From the NCBI RefSeq assembly GCF_000208865.1, contig NC_018397.1:1922001-1986000 (forward strand): a DNA stretch of 64,000 bases. Direction: 5' to 3'. Position numbers and translations under genes: made by a program. The notes beneath the pieces were generated by a model, which was not told the DNA's origin, searched no databases, and was given only the letters and a program-made list of their open reading frames with translations. Source of the DNA: Neospora caninum Liverpool. Taxonomy: Eukaryota > Apicomplexa > Conoidasida > Eucoccidiorida > Sarcocystidae. Of the stretch, positions 12,001-23,411 are shown piece after piece (the first letter of the stretch is position 1; every line of letters begins with the position of its first letter).

Positions 12001-14396
12001 TCCCGGGGCCTCTCCGAAGACACAGAAGAAACGGCGAGATGCGGCGGCCACACCCACCGAAGAAACTCGCGAACCGACAAATGCCCCGGTACTCGGGAGG
12101 CAAGAAGGGCCACCAGGTCTGCGAGGAAGAGCTGCATGTCCCCTTTCAGCTGCAAATCGTCACGAGCGAAGAGCTGTTGCGTCGGGCTCTCTGCCTCTCC
12201 TAGCTCCGAAGTCGCCTTTCCTCGCCACCTGCTTCTTCCCCTCGAACGTCTGCCGGCTCCTTCGCCAAGGAGACACCCATCCTCACTGCGGTCCCCGTCG
12301 AAGCCTCCACGGGAGGGCACCGCGAGACTCCAGCGTTGCGAGGCGGGCCGAAGTCGGTGGGGCAGAACCGCAGCGCTCTCTTCGGGGACCAAGAAACGGA
12401 CTTCTCCTTTCCAATTGTGACACGAAGGCAGATGGGTGGGTGCAGCCTTCTGCCGAGATTTGATCAGGTGGCGATACACCGCGGATGACAGCTCGTCCTC
12501 GCCCTCCGCCTGCAGTCGGCCCGCTGCAAGGTAGAGAAGAATCGACGAAAAAGAAGACAAAGAGTCTTCACCCAAACCAAGCGAACTCTTAGTCCTTCCG
12601 GCCGCGTCGCGTCCCTCATTTTCTGCTCTTTCTTCTTCCTGGGGATGGCTGGCCGGGCCAGTGAGCAGGAGTGCGCAGGCGGCATCGGGGGAGACAGAGA
12701 GAGCCGGAGGGAAGCGTGAAGCAATGCGAAGACCGGAGCGCCTGACCAGACTGCCACCTTCGACCTCGCCTTCAGTCCTTGCTCGATGCGCTCTCTCTTG
12801 TTTCCCTTCGCTCTTGTCATCCTCTCGTTTTCCGTCACCATCTCGCCCTTCGCGTACCGGAAGCTCGCCGTCTGTAGACGGCTCGGGGCTCACTGCGGAA
12901 CCCCCTGCCGGGGCAGGAGCCCCGTGCACTGCGGGCGGCGCCTCGCCGGTCGGGAGAGGCGAAGGAGGGGACGAGGACGAGGCGGATGCAGCAGGAAAGT
13001 GAACGGCAGAGGAGGCAGAGCACGGCAAGGGCCCGGCCTCTGAGAACGAGACGGTCGGGAGGGCAAGAGACGACGGAGGCAGCGGTTGGGCAGGCCACGG
13101 AGCAGAGAAAGAGGGCGCCGCAGCGGAGGCGAGAGGAAACGGGCGGTCGCTGTACGCCAGCGCGTTCGCAGAGACTCCCGGAGCCTGGGGATAGGCGGCG
13201 GGAGTTGCAGCCGCTGACGAGACGGCCGGCGAGAACGACGGACACGCATTCGCCGGGTCTGAGATGGGCGCGGACGCATGCAGCACTCCAGCAGGGAAGC
13301 CTGAGGCGTGGTCCGTGAGACTTGGAGCAGTAGGGACTGACGAGGGAGGCACTGCCAAAGACGCCAGACCCGCACCTCCTGAACAGGGGTTCTGCGGAAA
13401 CGGCTGGGGGAGGTCAAGAGCGCCTTGGGGAGCCGACGGCGCGGCGGCAACGGACGAGGTCCAAAGAGAAGGTACGAACGCAGCGTGGGGGACGGGAGAC
13501 GCAGGAGCACAGGACGCAGCCCCGACCGGATAAGCAGGGGGCGGAGGCGCGCCGCGTGTCTCAGCCTCCAGGCCGCCCGCCAGATGGACTTGACCGGGCT
13601 GGGGACCCGCCCAGAAGGGCAGAGGCGAAAAGGGAGACGATCCAGAGCTGGAAGAAGGCGGACAAGCAGGCGGCGCAGGCTCCGCACAGGAAACTCCCAC
13701 TTCGCCCGTCACGCTTCCGCCTCGCGCGCCTCCGTTCGGAGGCGGAACCGAGGCACAGGTCGCGCCCTCAGACAGTGGAGGCACGTGGTTGGGCGCCGGG
13801 GCACAGTAGGGAGGAGGGGTAAGCGCATGGGGATACGAAGCTGAAGAGGAGAGGCAATACGAGGCCGACGAGCAACCGTAGAGGGCCGAAGAAGCGTAAT
13901 AGGGCGAAGAAAAGTGGATCGCGTGGGAGGGCCCGCATTCCGAAGCCGAGAGGTAAGGCGAGGAGGACGGGTAGTAGAGAGACGGGGCACACTGCGGCAG
14001 GCCGTTCGCACCGCTGGAAGGGAAGAACGGCGCGTCGTTTTTCTCGGGTTCTACCTGTGCGTGTCGAATCTGATCGCTGCTCTTTGGCGCGTCGCCTGTT
14101 TCTTCAGTCTTGGCCGTGCCTTCCTCCGCGGGAAGCTGGAGCGCGCTGATCGGCGCGACATAGGACGAGGAGACAGCTAACGCCCGAGACGTCACGTCTG
14201 CCTCCTCGGCCCGTTCACATCCAGAAAAGAAATTGAAATCCCCCGCGCTTCGGCGGCTTGTGAGCGCATCTGGGCCGCACGTTTTGGGCGGGGAAACGAA
14301 CAGGAAAGAGCTCTGCTCGCTGTCTACCGCGCACAAGTCGTTGCCCTTGTCTCCGCCGCCGGAACTCCGGCCGTCTGGCGGCTCTGTGGGAAGCAT
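1..14396 (-). CDS. BRWD/PHIP-like WD40-ePHD-bromodomain chromatin reader (C-terminus cut by window edge)
   Basis: Exons read on the minus strand: 14396-10812, 10428-10297, an unresolved short exon near 9907-9899, 9357-7822, 7515-6769, 6624-5852, 5491-3692, 3323-2947, 2549-1669 and 762 to beyond base 1. Phases agree at every join except the unresolved one. The visible protein is about 3,530 residues. A Ser/Pro-rich N-terminus precedes WD40 repeats (VVFTGGDDGLIKAW; FAGTHRLGCLSIF). A PHIP-like tail follows (FEQFLSS, TRQAPHLLSRGILLD), then an extended PHD finger, the cryptic-Tudor-like module (VGVYVPQLGDVLRYF; ISYEFPGLPVDEEP) and a bromodomain start (DEIDGALAIQASLASF). Metazoan PHIP/BRWD proteins bind H3K4 methyl marks and acetyl-lysine in the nucleus. 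Family membership is strongly supported by domain order; the chromatin role here is inferred. Start: the ATG at 14396 (MLPTEPP). The open frame continues upstream without another ATG. Confidence 0.85.
905..1143 (+). other. Putative nuclear mitochondrial DNA insertion (cox1 5' part) in a BRWD-like intron
   Basis: This AT-richer island lies in the intron between exons 762 and 1669 and differs in composition from its surroundings. On the plus strand, opposite to the host gene, about 1060-1143 reads SSHTELGCLYLKTGVILSIL followed by GTRMSLF. That resembles the conserved N-terminal start of cytochrome c oxidase subunit I (HK-x-LGxLYL...GxxxS). The similarity stops abruptly near 1143. The part at 905-1057 is also atypical and could be another mitochondrial block, but I cannot assign it. 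Confidence 0.6.
2947..4130 (-). other. Extended PHD (ePHD) finger encoded across the exon 7, 8 and 9 junctions of the BRWD/PHIP-like gene
   Basis: On the minus strand, exon 7 ends with Cys pairs (DCVLCAV, CELCDVAASC), a long linker and the WVHVRCL motif typical of the middle of an ePHD. Exon 8 opens with HHCTFCNARG, VQCTFCPRVFHYPCSL, and closes with GRYVCVW. The first codon of exon 9 completes a final CxxC pair (CVWC). Cys and His spacing fits the PHD plus ZnF2 arrangement found in PHF6, JADE and MLL proteins, where the module reads histone tails or DNA. An insertion of about 60 residues rich in Ser and Ala sits late in the second zinc half. Confidence 0.65.
7590..7770 (+). repeat. Purine-rich (GAGA-type) low-complexity tract
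   Basis: An imperfect AGAGAGAAA-type tract lies on the plus strand within the intron between exons 7822 and 7515 of the BRWD-like gene. In the sense orientation of the gene it is a long pyrimidine tract ahead of the acceptor. Reading frames through it are artefacts of composition. Confidence 0.8.
9899..9907 (-). other. Possible 9-nt microexon of the BRWD-like gene
   Basis: On the minus strand, ATCTCACCC is bounded by a good acceptor (CTCTTTGCAG) and a consensus donor (GTAAGT). The following exon (9357-7822) needs an incoming phase of 1. The frame through these 9 bases, ending ACC C, would supply it if the previous exon also ended in phase 1. The best donor of the previous exon, GTGAGT at 10296, leaves phase 0. 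The alternative GTGTGC four bases downstream gives phase 1. The local structure therefore remains unresolved. Confidence 0.35.
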
Positions 14397-17300
14397 GGCG
14401 GGAAGGAACGGAAATCCTTTGGCCAAGAGAGCGGCGATTCAAATGCTCATGCGTGCCCCAGTTGCCCCCGAAGCGCGGCGAAGTCCTCGAGGTGACGGGG
14501 CAGCTGCCACACAGAAACAAAGAAAGCCCGGCTGACGGCTGAGACGGTGACCGGGACAAAACGGAAGAAGATCTTTTCTGAAAACACAGAACGCTTCAAG
14601 GAAACGAGTGAGCGACAACCGGGGTAAACGCTCACGGCAAAAACACTGCCTCACACAAACGACTGAAAACTGAAACGGCTAGGTCGCTGCCACTGTACAT
14701 ACAGCCGGAGAGCGTCGACGCGAACCAACATGTCGCTGGCCACAAAGGCACAAACCAGTCTGAAGGAGATGGAGCGCAGGACGGTGTGAGAACGACGAAA
14801 TTGGGGATTTGTAGATCGGTAAGAGGAAAGGGCTCGGGCGTTGAAAGACAGGGGGGGAAAGTTTAGGAGGGTTCCGCACGGCCATCAGACGAGGACAGCT
14901 ACTGAAGAGCAGGATCGCACGAAACATGACGTAGAGGCAAACGAGTACGGAGAGGGGTGGGAATGGGAAAGGAGAAAGACTTGAAACGAAGAGAAAAAAT
15001 CGCAAAAACTCCCGCTGGTTTTCCGACAAGCCGACCAGATCTGTGAGGTGGTTGGAAGTCACCGTCTCGGTGACGGCGAAGAGAGTGGGACAGCGTGGAA
15101 AGGAAGGCAAGGGAAGGAAAGCAAATGCGCAGACGGAAAGGAGAGAAGCTCGATTGTCGAAAACGAATGCCAGCGTGTGGCAGCGCCTAGAGATTCCCAG
15201 GCATGGTCCCCTGTCGGGTGTCGGGAGGAGACAGCGACTTCTGGATGGCCACCCCCCTTCGCCTGCCTAAGGTGGCCAGCGACAGACAGTCAGGAGAAAA
15301 TCGGCAAAAAAGGAGATGCGACACTTGGAGAGATTCAGAGGAAAGGCAACGAAAGAGACCACATCGTGTTTTCCTGTCTGCAAAAAAGCAAAAAGCTGGA
15401 CGGTGGCTGCGACGATGCCACGTTCAGTGTGGTTCGGTTAGCAACCCGAAACACCCCCCTCGCCGCATCGCCGCGGGAACATCTTCCGCTCGAAAGTCCC
15501 TTGCCACAATTCGCACGTTGAAATAAAAAGTGCAGGACACATTCGTCTGTTAAGCAGTTACGGAAAGGCTTCCGAACAAAGTGGTCGGAGCAAGGACGAA
15601 CAGAACTGTTTCGGCGGGAGACGCCTCTGTGGTTCGAACGCCGAACAGTCGTTCGGCCTGCCAACCCGACTAGCACAAGACCTCACGATTTCCTTGGGAC
15701 AGTTTGGTTTCGTCTCACCCTTTGGGGTCACAGGCGTTTCAGGACTTGAGACGCGGGGTTCCTTTCACCGTTTCTGATATTCGGCGAGGTCCAGTTCCTC
15801 ACAGTCCTCCGTGATGCCAGGTGTGCCGTTGCGAGGCTGGGCAATCGTTAGCCACATACGCAGCGCAGCGCAGCGAACAACACGGGTTTGTCGACTCAGT
15901 AGCTGGAAATCAGATTATCTTTGCGCGTCCTCCGACTAGCCGAGAACACAGTTCGCTCCCAAGTCCTGCGCACCTCGCACAGGAGCCGCCACACGGCACA
16001 AGACGAGGGCATTCAGTGTGCGTGCCGCCTATATGCGAAATTACGGCCGGAGCGCTGTGAAGTCACGCCAGGAAACCACGCGAAACACAGGGACAACAAG
16101 GAGATAAACATGTAGTAGAGCTACCAGCCCAAGAGTGGCCCAACCGATCTGCCTCTCTGTCTGCGGAAGTACACGCCGTGTTGTTCTCCGCACGCCGTCT
16201 AGAGTCTCGCGTTACGCTGCCTGGTGACGACACAGTCCTGGCCTGGGGGCCTCATGTGCGGCAGTGACTCCATCGTAGTCATCCTCTTTCAGTTCCGATG
16301 AAAGTCAGCCTCGTCCGCAAAACACGAGGCTTTTTGGTGGACCTTGGGGAGGAAATCTTCCCCTGGTGTTCGCGGAGCATGCCGTGCTGTGGGCTTGGTC
16401 ACTTGCAGTGAATTCTCAGATGGGAAGTTCTGACGGTAAATTTACTCTGTCGTGATCTCTCATGTACACAGGGTGTTTGGTCAGGCATTGTGTGCAGTTT
16501 GCTGGTGTTGCCTTGTCGAGGAAACTCATGTTGCAAACCACGCAAATTGAGGGACTGGTTCTTCCTTCTCACCAGCGCACCGTTCTATTTATTGGAATCA
16601 GTTAGTTCTTCACTCGTAACACATGCTCGGATTCGACAAGTCAGTGCGATTCTCGCTACAAACCCCCGGCTGGTACTTGCTTCTCAGCGTTGGATTGCCA
16701 AATGCGCGACACCGAAACGCCGAGCGGTGGGTTCCCCCGTGCGGCAAGGGGACTCTAGCTATCAGAAGAGAGAAAGCATGTGGTCAGCAGTGGGTTCTCT
16801 TCCCCTGTGTTATTCCCTGCCGTGGAGCGTTTCTTAGTGTCACCTAAACACGCGCGTCGCTGGCACCAGTCCTGCATCTGTGCGGAAGTGCAAATCAGAC
16901 GATGCCGGATGCGTCGTCTTCCCAAGATTTGTATTCTTGAGGCCGTGGAAGTGTGTCCAAAACGTGTCTTTTTCGTGGACCATGCAAGTGTCCGTGTGGC
17001 GTCGGTGCTGTGTCAGTCGCTGTGCGAAAACGATTACGGTTTCTGAAACAGTGCGGGGATCTACCTGGAAGTCACCGGTTCGAGGCGAGACAATCACGGA
17101 TAAGAGGAAACGACGACAGAGAGCGAAGGGGAAAGTTAGGGACGAACACAGCTCGAAGAGAAAGTACAAGTGAGAGAGAGGAGCCCATGGCGCACAAACA
17201 AACAGTTTTGAGGTTGGGCGGGCGTCCGGTGCTTCAGCCACAGACTATATAGGCAGGAGGACCCTGAGTTTTTTGCGCACTAGACCGTCGATTCGACGTT

Positions 17301-19234
17301 TTGGCTAGTGGGGCCGTAGCATGCCACTAGGAGCTCGTTTCTTGCAGCTTTTGGTGGCCGAGCAAACGCAGAGACGTGCACGCAGGACAAAACGGCAGTG
17401 TGCTAGCCGTCCGGGTTTGGCCTCTGTGTGGGCGCGTATCGCGAACAAAACTTGGTGCGCGCTCGGGAAGCAATTCCGTTCTCCGCAAGTGTAGACCAAA
17501 CTTTCCAAAGGTCAACCGTCTCTTGCCAAAAGCGACTTGCCTGCCTTTCGCTGCGGTGCGTTGTGGGCAGAAAAGGGTACCGCACGAGTCAGACGCCGGA
17601 AAACAGGCGCTTTTGAGGCAGTCATTTGTCACGTGTCTGTTTGTGAACCCGCCGTTATTGCACTGCTGCATTCGTGCTACCTGGTGCTAGATCAACTTTT
17701 GTATGCCACGAGAAGACCCTTCGGAGTCACTGGACGGCGTCCGTATTTAGACAGCAGAGAGAACGAGCGAGAGAGGCGGAGAGGCGCGAACGGCGAAAAT
17801 CGCTGCGTTTCTCACGCTGTTTGAATCCACGGCGGGGCCTCTTTTCTCTGCCTCGTGGTCGACAGCCGGTGTGCTGTGTAGCCCTAACTCGGGGTTTTCG
17901 CCCTTTTCCAACAAGAACTTCAGACCGCCAGACTTTCCTGCAATTCTGGGTGTCGTTCGTCGTTTCTTGTCTCACGATTAGCCAGTGCTCCGACCAGAAA
18001 TCAACGGCACACCATCCGCCTCTTTGCTCGCCTTACTCTCGTACTCTGCATCCTTTTCTCAACGCCACACGCGGGCTTTTCTAGGTGACGCGCCTTCCGT
18101 CCTTCTTTTCCGCACATCTCTTCTTCTCAATCCAGATATCCCGTCCTCCTTTCGCGCGCGTGTGTCGTTGCCTCCTGGGTGGGAAATCGACTCGCTCAAC
18201 CTCGTGGCGGATCGGCCAGCCTGACAGCGTTCTTTTCTGTTCGTGCCGTCTGTTGCCTGCCTCTCTAACGCTCGTGTTCCGCTATATCCAAGCTATCTTC
18301 TTGGCCGACCCGTCAGAGTTCTGCCCGCCTCTTGCAGTCAGTCTTTCTCGCGGTGAGCTTGGTCGTTGCCTTTCGTCTGTCAACAGCGTTTCTCTGTCCT
18401 AAGTCTCCCGCCCTGTCTCGTGTTCTGCGCAACAATTCCAAGTTTCCATCTGCACGCCTTCCTGCTTGGCTGCCGTTCTTCCCCGCTTGTTCGTCTTTCC
18501 GAACGCCTGCAGTGGATTTCTCCCCTCTGCATGCCGAGGGAAAGCTTTCCCGCGCTTTCTGAGGATCGCTTTGCCGGTACAACGAGTGTCAGCTTCGTAC
18601 ACCGGGTCTCGTGTTCTGGCGACCAGCGCGACGGGAAAAGCAAAATGGTTTAGTGAGTTTTTTCCCTGCGAAACAACTGTTCAGGGCGAGCGGCGTGAAT
18701 CGAGGCTCAAATCTCTTGTAGAAATATCCGAACTTCCCACGCATCCTGCTGTCTCTGCCACCGCTTCTAGACAGCTGTTTGCGGAATGGTCCCGTTCCCT
18801 GTCTGTATATCCACTAGAGTCGAGGCGAAAGCGTTTTCTTCCGTCCTCTGCAAGCATTTCTGCCCGTCTTCTTGTCCTGCCCTTTGTTCTTTTCGCCTCC
18901 TTTTCGTTCTCTCTGTTTCTCTCCCGCCCTTTCTTCCCTCCACTGTTTGTCCTCCGACAGAGGAGATCGCCCGGTAAAGAGGGAGGCGTGGTTTTCTGAA
19001 AGATTCCTCAGTTCCCCGCCTAGGACGGGGCCTGTGCGACAAACTGGGTGTGCGCAGAGGGAGCCGCTGCTGCATTTTTCTGCAGAGGAAGAAGCGAGAT
19101 GTCGCGTCCGGGAGCGTCTCGAGCTGGAGGCGCCAGTCTTACGAGGACGGAGACATAAACGCAACCTCCCCTCACACATCTCTTCATCTCGCACACCACA
19201 TCGGGCAACTCCTTGTCTCCGGTCTTTGATCAGA
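14397..19234. other. Divergent intergenic region between the BRWD-like and LRR genes
   Basis: The starts of the minus-strand BRWD-like gene and the plus-strand LRR gene face away from each other across 4.8 kb. No reading frame here has conserved protein character. The region presumably holds both 5' untranslated regions and promoters. It contains an inverted pair of WGAGACG heptamers near 15711-15753, and the stretch at 18080-19200 is pyrimidine-rich on the plus strand, as expected of a coccidian 5' untranslated region. Confidence 0.6.
15711..15753. promoter_or_regulatory. Inverted pair of WGAGACG heptamers
   Basis: CGTCTCA at 15711-15717 and TGAGACG at 15747-15753 form an inverted pair about 30 bases apart in the divergent intergenic region, roughly 1.3 kb upstream of the BRWD-like ATG. 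The A/TGAGACG heptamer is a published promoter element of several Toxoplasma genes. Any function here is inferred from sequence and position only. Confidence 0.3.
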
Positions 19235-22200
19235 ATGGCAGCCGTAGACACCCTCGGCGGAGCCGGCCGAGAAGCGGGCGGGCGGGCCAAAGGGGAGCGC
19301 GCGAGAGAGAGCGGAGTGTCTGTTTCTACGACGGAGACAATGTCGACGGCCTCGCCGTCGTACTCTTCCCTCTCGTCGGCTTCGTCTCACGAGGCGTCTT
19401 CTTCCTCCGATCCGTCGTCTCCTTCCACACCTTCTCTGCAACTGGCGGCGCCTGCCGCGGTGTCTCCGCCTTCTCCGGCGTCAGCAAGGAGTCGTAGTGG
19501 CCGAGCGCCTCACCAAACATCCGCTGCTCTCTGCGCGGAAGGCGTCTCGTTCTTCGCGCTCTTTCTTTCGCCATCCTTTTCCGCCACAGATCTGCTGTGC
19601 CTGCTTCTCCGGTTTCTCTCTCTCCACGACATCCTCGACCGTCTCCTGCCTGCGGCACGAGTCTTCCCTCTGGCCGTGGCCTTTCGGGCGGTTCACCGCC
19701 GCAGGCCTCCGGAGCGCCTTCGCCCTGTCCCTGTGGACTGGGCATTGCCACTCCGTGAAGGGGACTCGCACGCGCCTCCGCCTCGGCTGTCTGCCGCGAC
19801 GCCTGCGTCTCCCCCGGACACTCCAAGTGTAACCTTCTACACCCCACCTAGCAGCCGACGCGCAAATCTCTACCGCCTGACGCTGACTCCTCAGCACCTC
19901 TCGCTCCTCCACCGGCCGTCTCTTCCGCTGCTTCTCTCTCGCTACGGCGGACTGAGGCAAGACGCGCGCTCGGCCGAGAGCCCAAGCCTTCAGGAAGGGG
20001 CGACAGAAACGGAGACACTTGGAGGCGGACATTTGACGCCCTCCATCTGCTTCGCTCAGCCCGATGCGGCCTCTGCAGAAACCCCACACACCTCCGCCGG
20101 TTTGGCTGCGGGTCTCGAGGCGCGGGGATGGGAGATTGACTTGGCGTGCTTCTCTCTCCAGCACTGGAAATTTCTTCGGGCGCATGCGCCGCAGGGTGTA
20201 GGCGCGTCTCAGCCTTCGCCCCGTGTCGACGAACTCGGCAAACGCCGAAGCGAGAAAGAAGCCTCGCGAGGAGCCTCTCTTCTCATGACTTCGCGCAGAA
20301 ACGTATCCGCGGAAGAGGCTCAAGAAGACCCAGAGCTAAAACTGCGCGTGTGCGAGGCAGCGGCCGAGGGACCAGTGCAAACGCAACGGTCGAGAACGGC
20401 GGAGAGACAAAGGCCGGATGCCGCGGCGGGGCGGGGACGTTCGCATGCTGGAAAAAAGGGTGAAGACATAGGCCGAACGTCTGCTCCTGGCCTCGAGGGC
20501 GAAGGCGACAGCATCCCCCGAGGGGGAGAGGAAAGGCGCACGGAGTTTCTTCCTCTCCTTGCGGCCGCGGGTGAGCTCTCGGCACTCCGCATTTCCGCGT
20601 CAGAAATCAATCTGCATGCAGTGAAAGTCGTGCGAGACACAGTTGGACTCGCTGTGGAAGCCCTCGAGCAAGTCGGCGGGCGCAGCCCACAGAGCAGTCA
20701 GGCGGAAGGCACGAAAGAGACATCCCTCGGAGACAGGTGTCTCTCTTCGTCTCTCACCGCGGCGCCGGCCTCTCCCCCCGGCACGGTGCAGGCTCGAGCT
20801 TCCTCGTCCCGAGCAGAGGAAGGCGAGCGTAGTCGGCCAGTCCGCGCGCCTCTTGGGCCTGTCTCTGCTGCGCCGTCCGAAGTCTTTGCGGCGTTTTCGC
20901 TCCACCTCTGTGGAGTAAGTGTTTCGGCTTTCCGTTCCCTCTGCGTGTCCGTTCTTCCTCTCCTCGGTGCCCGCCTTCGGCGGCTCTCCTTGACAAACTG
21001 TCGCCTGGAGGCCCTCGACATGTCTTCGCTGTCCCTGGCGCTTCCGCTGCTGCCGCGCCTCGAGTCTCTCGACCTCTCCGACAACCTCCTGCGGGACGCT
21101 GGAGCCATGCAAGTCCTTCTCTCTCTGATCGGCGCCCATCGTGTGTTCGCCTTCCACGCCACAGCGGTCTCGCGAGAGACGCCCGGACGAGGCACGCCGG
21201 CACCCCCGCGCGACCAGCAACTCGCTGACAGACGAGAGAGACACTTCCAGGACGAGGGACAGCCCGAGGAAGACGGAGACAGTCCAGACGACATCCGGGA
21301 GCGACCGCGGCCTTCGTTCTCTCGGGGGCGAGTCTTGACAAGAAGACCCCTGGTGCCGCCCGAAGGTCCAGGAAAGCGATTCGAAGAGAGATCTGCTGCG
21401 CGTCTCGTGTCGCTTGCGTCTCCCGCGTCGTCTCCTCACTCTGCGAGTTCGCGGGCAGTGGCGGGCTGTCCAGGGGGACTCTTGTCTCTGAATTTGAGCG
21501 GGAACGACATCGAAGGCGTGCCGCTCTTTCGCGCGCTGCTCAAGTCATATGTGGGGCGACATGCGCCGAACCTGGAAGTCCTCGACCTCTCCAACAACAA
21601 GCTCGATGGCGAGACGGTGATTCTGCTGCGGGCTGCAGTCGCGAGAAGAAAGGCAGACGCAGCCTACACGCGGGCGTGGGAGCCGAGGGAGGACGACGCG
21701 GGGCTGTCTGTGGACTTTTGCGAACAGGGGGAAGGCAGAGGACCGCGCGCCGCTGGCGAAGGCGAGAAAGGGGTGCACGGATTGGAGCCCGAGACAGGAG
21801 ACAGAGAAGCCAGAAGCGCGGGAGAGACGACGTCGCTCGCTGCCTCGTCTGGTGCGTTTGTCCGAGAGGGAAGCACTTGCGGGAGGTGCGACGGGAGCGC
21901 CGAGTCGGAGCGCCGAAGAGAGGCAGGCAGGGGGGAGGCAGGTGCGTTGTCTTCGTCTGGGTCGCTCTCCGTGTTAGAAAGAGAGGAGGACGCAGGGGAA
22001 GAAACGGAGCAGGCTCGGAAGGGGGGGGGAGAGAACGGCGGGTTCTTGGCCGCGAGGAAGGACACGCATGCCAACAAACGCCGCAGAAGTGAAGAAGCGA
22101 GCCGAGAGCCGATCTCTCGGAAGCGAAGACCCGGAATCGAAGCGGAATGCTGGCAAGGTTTGGTGGTGGATCTGCGAGAGAATTTCTGCAGGTGCGTTAA

Positions 22201-22747
22201 CAGCAGCAGTGGCGAAACTCTGGAATCTCACGCGCGACGCCCTGTCGGCTGTTTAGGCGTGATCGACAACACCCTTTTCGCGCGGGAGAGGAGGCGGCGG
22301 GGACGCAGACGAAGGGAAGCAAATCAAGGTGGAGAGACAGAGCTAAGGCTGACGAAGGCGGAGACGAAGAACTCAGGCTGGCAGTGTGGGTTTCTCCTCG
22401 ACATCTGCGATTGCCACTTGAGAGAGAGGAGGCAGGACGAGAGGCACGACTCGCCGCCGGCGCATGCGCCGAGAACCCTCGAGAGTTACTTCTCGTCTTG
22501 GGCTCAGAGCGAGCGCGAACAGTTCCTCCGTCTCCTCGGCTCCGACGCCAGCTTTGCCGCCGACGTCTTCGCATCTGGTGCCGTGCAGGGCCCTGAAAAA
22601 GCGGAGGAAGCTTCGGACGAAGGCCCAGACGAGGTCGAGGCGAGAAGGCCCACAGCCGCTGGAGACGAAGCGGAGATCCTTCCCGCCGACGGCGGGCACT
22701 CAGGTCGGTCCGTCTGTCATTCGCTTCCCTGTGTTGGGGAATTTTAG
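19235..22747 (+). CDS. Leucine-rich-repeat protein (first exon or whole gene)
   Basis: One open frame encodes about 1,170 residues from the ATG at 19235 (MAAVDTLGGAG). The N-terminus is rich in Ser and Ala. An F-box-like or helical stretch around 19540-19710 includes the run CLLLRFLSLHDILDRLLPAA, which is suggestive but not diagnostic. Leucine-rich repeats occur in two clusters: about 20970-21110 (LRRLSLTNCRLEAL, LESLDLSDNLLRDAGA) and 21475-21645 (LLSLNLSGNDIEGV, LEVLDLSNNKLDGE). They are separated by about 120 disordered, charged residues. The repeats resemble the ribonuclease-inhibitor/tropomodulin type, which mediates protein binding. The C-terminal part (SYFSSWAQSEREQFLRLLG) also looks genuinely coding. 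A donor at 22702 (CAG|GTCGGT) could splice to the next reading frame and remove the last 15 residues. No catalytic motif is visible and the function is unknown. Confidence 0.7.
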   Translation: MAAVDTLGGAGREAGGRAKGERARESGVSVSTTETMSTASPSYSSLSSASSHEASSSSDPSSPSTPSLQLAAPAAVSPPSPASARSRSGRAPHQTSAALCAEGVSFFALFLSPSFSATDLLCLLLRFLSLHDILDRLLPAARVFPLAVAFRAVHRRRPPERLRPVPVDWALPLREGDSHAPPPRLSAATPASPPDTPSVTFYTPPSSRRANLYRLTLTPQHLSLLHRPSLPLLLSRYGGLRQDARSAESPSLQEGATETETLGGGHLTPSICFAQPDAASAETPHTSAGLAAGLEARGWEIDLACFSLQHWKFLRAHAPQGVGASQPSPRVDELGKRRSEKEASRGASLLMTSRRNVSAEEAQEDPELKLRVCEAAAEGPVQTQRSRTAERQRPDAAAGRGRSHAGKKGEDIGRTSAPGLEGEGDSIPRGGEERRTEFLPLLAAAGELSALRISASEINLHAVKVVRDTVGLAVEALEQVGGRSPQSSQAEGTKETSLGDRCLSSSLTAAPASPPGTVQARASSSRAEEGERSRPVRAPLGPVSAAPSEVFAAFSLHLCGVSVSAFRSLCVSVLPLLGARLRRLSLTNCRLEALDMSSLSLALPLLPRLESLDLSDNLLRDAGAMQVLLSLIGAHRVFAFHATAVSRETPGRGTPAPPRDQQLADRRERHFQDEGQPEEDGDSPDDIRERPRPSFSRGRVLTRRPLVPPEGPGKRFEERSAARLVSLASPASSPHSASSRAVAGCPGGLLSLNLSGNDIEGVPLFRALLKSYVGRHAPNLEVLDLSNNKLDGETVILLRAAVARRKADAAYTRAWEPREDDAGLSVDFCEQGEGRGPRAAGEGEKGVHGLEPETGDREARSAGETTSLAASSGAFVREGSTCGRCDGSAESERRREAGRGEAGALSSSGSLSVLEREEDAGEETEQARKGGGENGGFLAARKDTHANKRRRSEEASREPISRKRRPGIEAECWQGLVVDLRENFCRCVNSSSGETLESHARRPVGCLGVIDNTLFARERRRRGRRRREANQGGETELRLTKAETKNSGWQCGFLLDICDCHLRERRQDERHDSPPAHAPRTLESYFSSWAQSEREQFLRLLGSDASFAADVFASGAVQGPEKAEEASDEGPDEVEARRPTAAGDEAEILPADGGHSGRSVCHSLPCVGEF

Positions 22748-23285
22748 CTCGCCAGTGGAAGCGCTCTGGGAGGTGGAGTCTCCAGCCCAAGGCGATCCGT
22801 CACGACATGTGCTGAGATAGACACAGGATTCACGTGAGCCCTCATACAAAGGCTCCATCCTCTTACGTCTTCACTTTCGCGCTCGCGCGTATATCCGTCT
22901 TTTCTTGTAGACTTCGATTCCTATATATATATATATGTATATGGGGGCTTTTCGACGAGTGTGTGTGTTTGAGAGCAGAGCGCACCTGTGGGGTTTCGTC
23001 GACTTGGACGGTGTGCTTCCACAGCGTTTTGTGCCAGGCAGGTGGCGGCGAGTGCACCGTTTTGCCGTCCTGTTTCTTCCTTTTGCCTTGTGACTCTCGA
23101 GAGGAAATTAATAGACAAACGCGACTGCAGGCCTCCAGAGTGAAGCCTGCCGCTTCGCACCTGTGTCGCCGTCTCTTTCAACGCCAGTGGTCCCGTTCCC
23201 TAGAGACGGCACACCAGCAGAGCGACAGAAGCGCGGGCCTGGCCACAGGGGCCGGTTCCCATCCTGTCTGCCTTGCCCTTCGTTT

Positions 23286-23325
23286 TCGTGTCCTTCCCTT
23301 TCGTGTCCTTCCCTTTCGTGTCTTT
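23286..23325. repeat. Short tandem repeat, 15-bp unit
   Basis: The unit CGTGTCCTTCCCTTT is repeated about 2.7 times. It lies in the probable intron or intergenic gap between the LRR frame and the downstream acidic frame. Confidence 0.8.
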
Positions 23326-23411
23326 TTCTTCTGTGTTGTCCATTTGTGCGACTCCTCTGGTCTTCTTTTGTTGAAGCGTGTGCGTGTGTGTGTCTGCTGC
23401 TTCTGCGCCAG

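Noticed and set aside
15610..15650. GGTTCGAAC resembling a tRNA T-loop
   Set aside because: The flanking bases do not form a five-pair T stem, and no acceptor or anticodon arm can be drawn.
20600..21439. Minus-strand open frame of 279 codons
   Set aside because: It is antisense to the LRR repeats, which are clear on the plus strand.
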